Source: Paraburkholderia madseniana (GTDB lineage: Bacteria; Pseudomonadota; Gammaproteobacteria; Burkholderiales; Burkholderiaceae). Taken from it: a DNA stretch of 64,000 nt. The stretch covers positions 57,151-121,150 of the forward strand of contig NZ_VOSW01000015.1 in NCBI RefSeq assembly GCF_009690905.1. Direction: 5' to 3'. Numbering within the stretch: the first letter of the stretch is position 1; every line of letters starts with the position of its first letter. Below, one piece after another: positions 62,542 through 64,000 of the stretch. The position numbers and the translations under genes are program-made. Under the pieces are notes generated by a model, which was given only the letters and a program-made list of their open reading frames with translations, did no database searches and was not told the DNA's origin.

Positions 62542-62652
62542 CTGTGTCTCCTTTCTTTTTCAGATCCACGTCTCCCGGCTGTCCCGAAGGTCACGAGCGC
62601 GGCGAAGCGATGACTGAAAGATAAGGGACCGCCCTACGCCTCTCAACGAAAA

Positions 62653-62674
62653 GATTGACGTTTTTTCGTCAATC
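62653..62674. promoter_or_regulatory. Candidate operator palindrome
   Basis: GATTGACG-TTTTTT-CGTCAATC is a perfect inverted repeat with 8-bp arms in the 228-bp gap between divergent mocD-like and LacI-family genes. Such TTGACG/CGTCAA sites suit a homodimeric LacI-type repressor. It is the only strong palindrome in this gap. Confidence 0.55.
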
Positions 62675-62769
62675 CCCTAGCGTTAAAAAAGGCACAAAAT
62701 AATGCTGCACTGCGCCATCGACGCGAGCGCCAGACAGAACAAACAGACAAGCAAACCGGAGACCACGAC

Positions 62770-63837
62770 ATGACCGACGCCACCCCACCGTCACGGCGCA
62801 AGCGCACGGCGCGCTTTATCGAAATCGCCGAGGCGGCAGGCGTGAGTCCGGCAACCGTCGACCGGGTGCTCAATGAACGCGGCAGCGTGTCGGCTGCGAC
62901 CCGCGCGCGTGTGGTGGCAGCGGCCCGGCAACTCGCCGTGCCACGCGTCCTGCCGGATACGCGACACGGACTGATGCATGTGGACGTGCTTCTGCCGCAA
63001 AACAGCACGCCTTTCTTTGGTCGCCTGAATCTCGCCCTGCAACGCTCGATGCAGATGCTGGACAAGCGGGTCGTGATGCACCGGTCGGTCCTTCCTGAAG
63101 CCGACGACGACGTGATTACCGCCGCCATTCTTCATCCGCGCTACAAGCGATCGGGTTTGATCGTGACGACTCACGACACGCCGCGCGTGCGCGATGCGTT
63201 GCGCACCGTGATCGAACGCGGCGAACCGGTCGTCACGATGGTCACCGACGTCCGCGATGTGGCACGCCTGCACTACGCGGGCATCGACAACCTGTGCGCC
63301 GGGCGCACTGCGGGCTACTTTGTCGGCCGGCTTGCAAGACGGCCTGGACGGGTGCTGCTGCTGTGCAGCCGCAAGGACTACCGCGCGCATATCGACCGGA
63401 TTGGCGGTTGCCGGGCACAGCTTGCTGAATCCTTTCCGGAACTCGTCTGCGACGGTGCGGAGGTGGAAACCGAAGATGACCCGGACAGGTGTTATCGCGC
63501 CGTCGTCAGCGCACTGAAGCGGGGCGACCTGGTCGGCATCTACAGCAGCGGGTATGGCTCACCGGGCATCGAAGCAGCGTTGCGAAAATTCGGTGCCACC
63601 GGGCAGGTCGTATGGGTGAGCCATGAAATGCTGGATTTGCATCGCCAATACATCGAGGAACACTCGATGGACGTCGCCATCGACCAGGACCCCGATGGAC
63701 AGGTGATATCCGCACTCCAGCATGTGCTGCACGCGTGCGGGGTGGTCGAGGATGCGCCCCCGCCAGGACCGGTGGAATTCCGGATATTCTGTCCGGCGAA
63801 TGTGAGGCGCAGCGCTTATCTTCCTTCAGTCGACTGA
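62770..63837 (+). CDS. LacI-family transcriptional regulator
   Basis: 355 aa. The N-terminal LacI helix-turn-helix and hinge helix are FIEIAEAAGVSPATVDRVLN and SAATRARVVAAARQL. The effector domain is of the sugar-binding-protein type (VDVLLPQNSTPFFGRLNLAL, SGLIVTTHDTPRVR, GIDNLCAGRTAGYFVG, GRVLLLCSRKDYRAH, and DVAIDQDPDGQVISAL). It is divergent from the moc/iol run and next to a perfect palindrome, so it is very likely the repressor of that run, with an inositol-derived inducer. Confidence 0.92.
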   Translation: MTDATPPSRRKRTARFIEIAEAAGVSPATVDRVLNERGSVSAATRARVVAAARQLAVPRVLPDTRHGLMHVDVLLPQNSTPFFGRLNLALQRSMQMLDKRVVMHRSVLPEADDDVITAAILHPRYKRSGLIVTTHDTPRVRDALRTVIERGEPVVTMVTDVRDVARLHYAGIDNLCAGRTAGYFVGRLARRPGRVLLLCSRKDYRAHIDRIGGCRAQLAESFPELVCDGAEVETEDDPDRCYRAVVSALKRGDLVGIYSSGYGSPGIEAALRKFGATGQVVWVSHEMLDLHRQYIEEHSMDVAIDQDPDGQVISALQHVLHACGVVEDAPPPGPVEFRIFCPANVRRSAYLPSVD

Positions 63838-63887
63838 AATCCTGTGCGTGAAAAAGGGCCGCGAATTTGGGTACTGATAATCATATA

Positions 63888-63967
63888 GCCGGCCTCCCCT
63901 CCGTTCGGGTCGAACGGCTGGCGTAGAGTCGAGGTGCGAACAGCGACGTGACGCACAGGAGGCCGGC
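63888..63967 (+). promoter_or_regulatory. Structured leader of IS110 transposase covering the RBS
   Basis: GCCGGCCTCC (63888-63897) is the exact complement of GGAGGCCGGC (63958-63967), which contains the AGGAGG ribosome-binding site and ends at the base before the ATG. Between them a second hairpin CCGTTCG-GGT-CGAACGG (63901-63917) forms. The leader can thus hide the start, or may be part of the element's guide (bridge) RNA. Confidence 0.55.
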
Positions 63968-64000
63968 ATGAACAAGTTTAGTGGAATCGATCTGCACTCG
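63968..64000 (+). CDS. IS110-family transposase, start only
   Basis: The frame begins MNKFSGIDLHS and runs off the window. The GIDLHS start, with its first catalytic Asp, is typical of the RuvC-like (DEDD) domain of IS110-family transposases. The start follows AGGAGG. Only eleven codons are visible, so family assignment rests on this motif and on the structured upstream region. Confidence 0.65.
   Translation, partial: MNKFSGIDLHS

Overview
The window is high-GC DNA of a Burkholderiaceae type, most like Paraburkholderia or Caballeronia. The evidence is dense catabolic operons, a Gram-negative porin with a C-terminal Phe, LysR/TetR/LacI regulators and IS6, ISNCY and IS110 elements. The genus call is inference. 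There are no rRNA, tRNA or CRISPR features. Two large catabolic superclusters flank a decayed, mobile-element-rich middle.

Left supercluster (1-24094). A truncated LysR gene precedes a plus-strand operon (932-6032): RraA-like aldolase, FAH hydrolase, aldehyde dehydrogenase, a split ThDP decarboxylase and an alpha/beta hydrolase. Facing it is a twelve-gene minus-strand operon (18789 down to 6093): SDR, bacteriohemerythrin, FAH hydrolase, tandem CoA-transferase, SDR, acyl-CoA dehydrogenase, APH-type kinase, two SDRs, ACMSD-like amidohydrolase and two Rieske-oxygenase-type proteins. Several junctions are ATGA overlaps. A divergent plus-strand set (18956-24094) encodes a DUF35/thiolase-like pair, an MFS transporter, a ferredoxin reductase and a secreted protein. 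Together they look like a pathway for an unknown aromatic or alicyclic carboxylate. The most unusual point is that the two Rieske-type proteins are complementary. One keeps the mononuclear-iron site but has lost the [2Fe-2S] cluster motif. The other keeps the cluster motif but has lost the iron-binding histidines.

Middle (24286-44628). A LysR gene leads a five-gene cassette (hydratase, acyl-CoA dehydrogenase, CoA-transferase, MmgE/PrpD, CitE) that fits degradation of a C5 dicarboxylic acid through citramalyl-CoA. A TetR gene follows, its 3' end overwritten by a decayed IS6 element that on its other side truncates a DUF1488 gene. Next come D-lactate dehydrogenase with a divergent LysR gene, an ISNCY remnant, an intact DUF1488 gene, a lower-GC rarA paralogue with an altered Walker A motif, a group II intron 3' remnant, a class III aminotransferase, several small pseudogenes, a second decayed IS6 element and a GMC-oxidoreductase fragment.

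Right supercluster (44629-63837). One minus-strand run carries the whole myo-inositol pathway (iolG, porin, iolA, iolB, iolE, iolD, iolC), a ribose/inositol-type ABC importer, two xylose-isomerase-like TIM barrels and a ferredoxin reductase / Rieske ferredoxin / desaturase-fold oxygenase trio matching mocF-mocE-mocD of rhizopine catabolism. A divergent LacI-family regulator and a perfect palindrome lie at its head. The inferred job is uptake and O-demethylation of a methylated inositol or inosamine, followed by inositol catabolism. The window ends in the left end of an IS110-family element whose leader can fold over the transposase ribosome-binding site.
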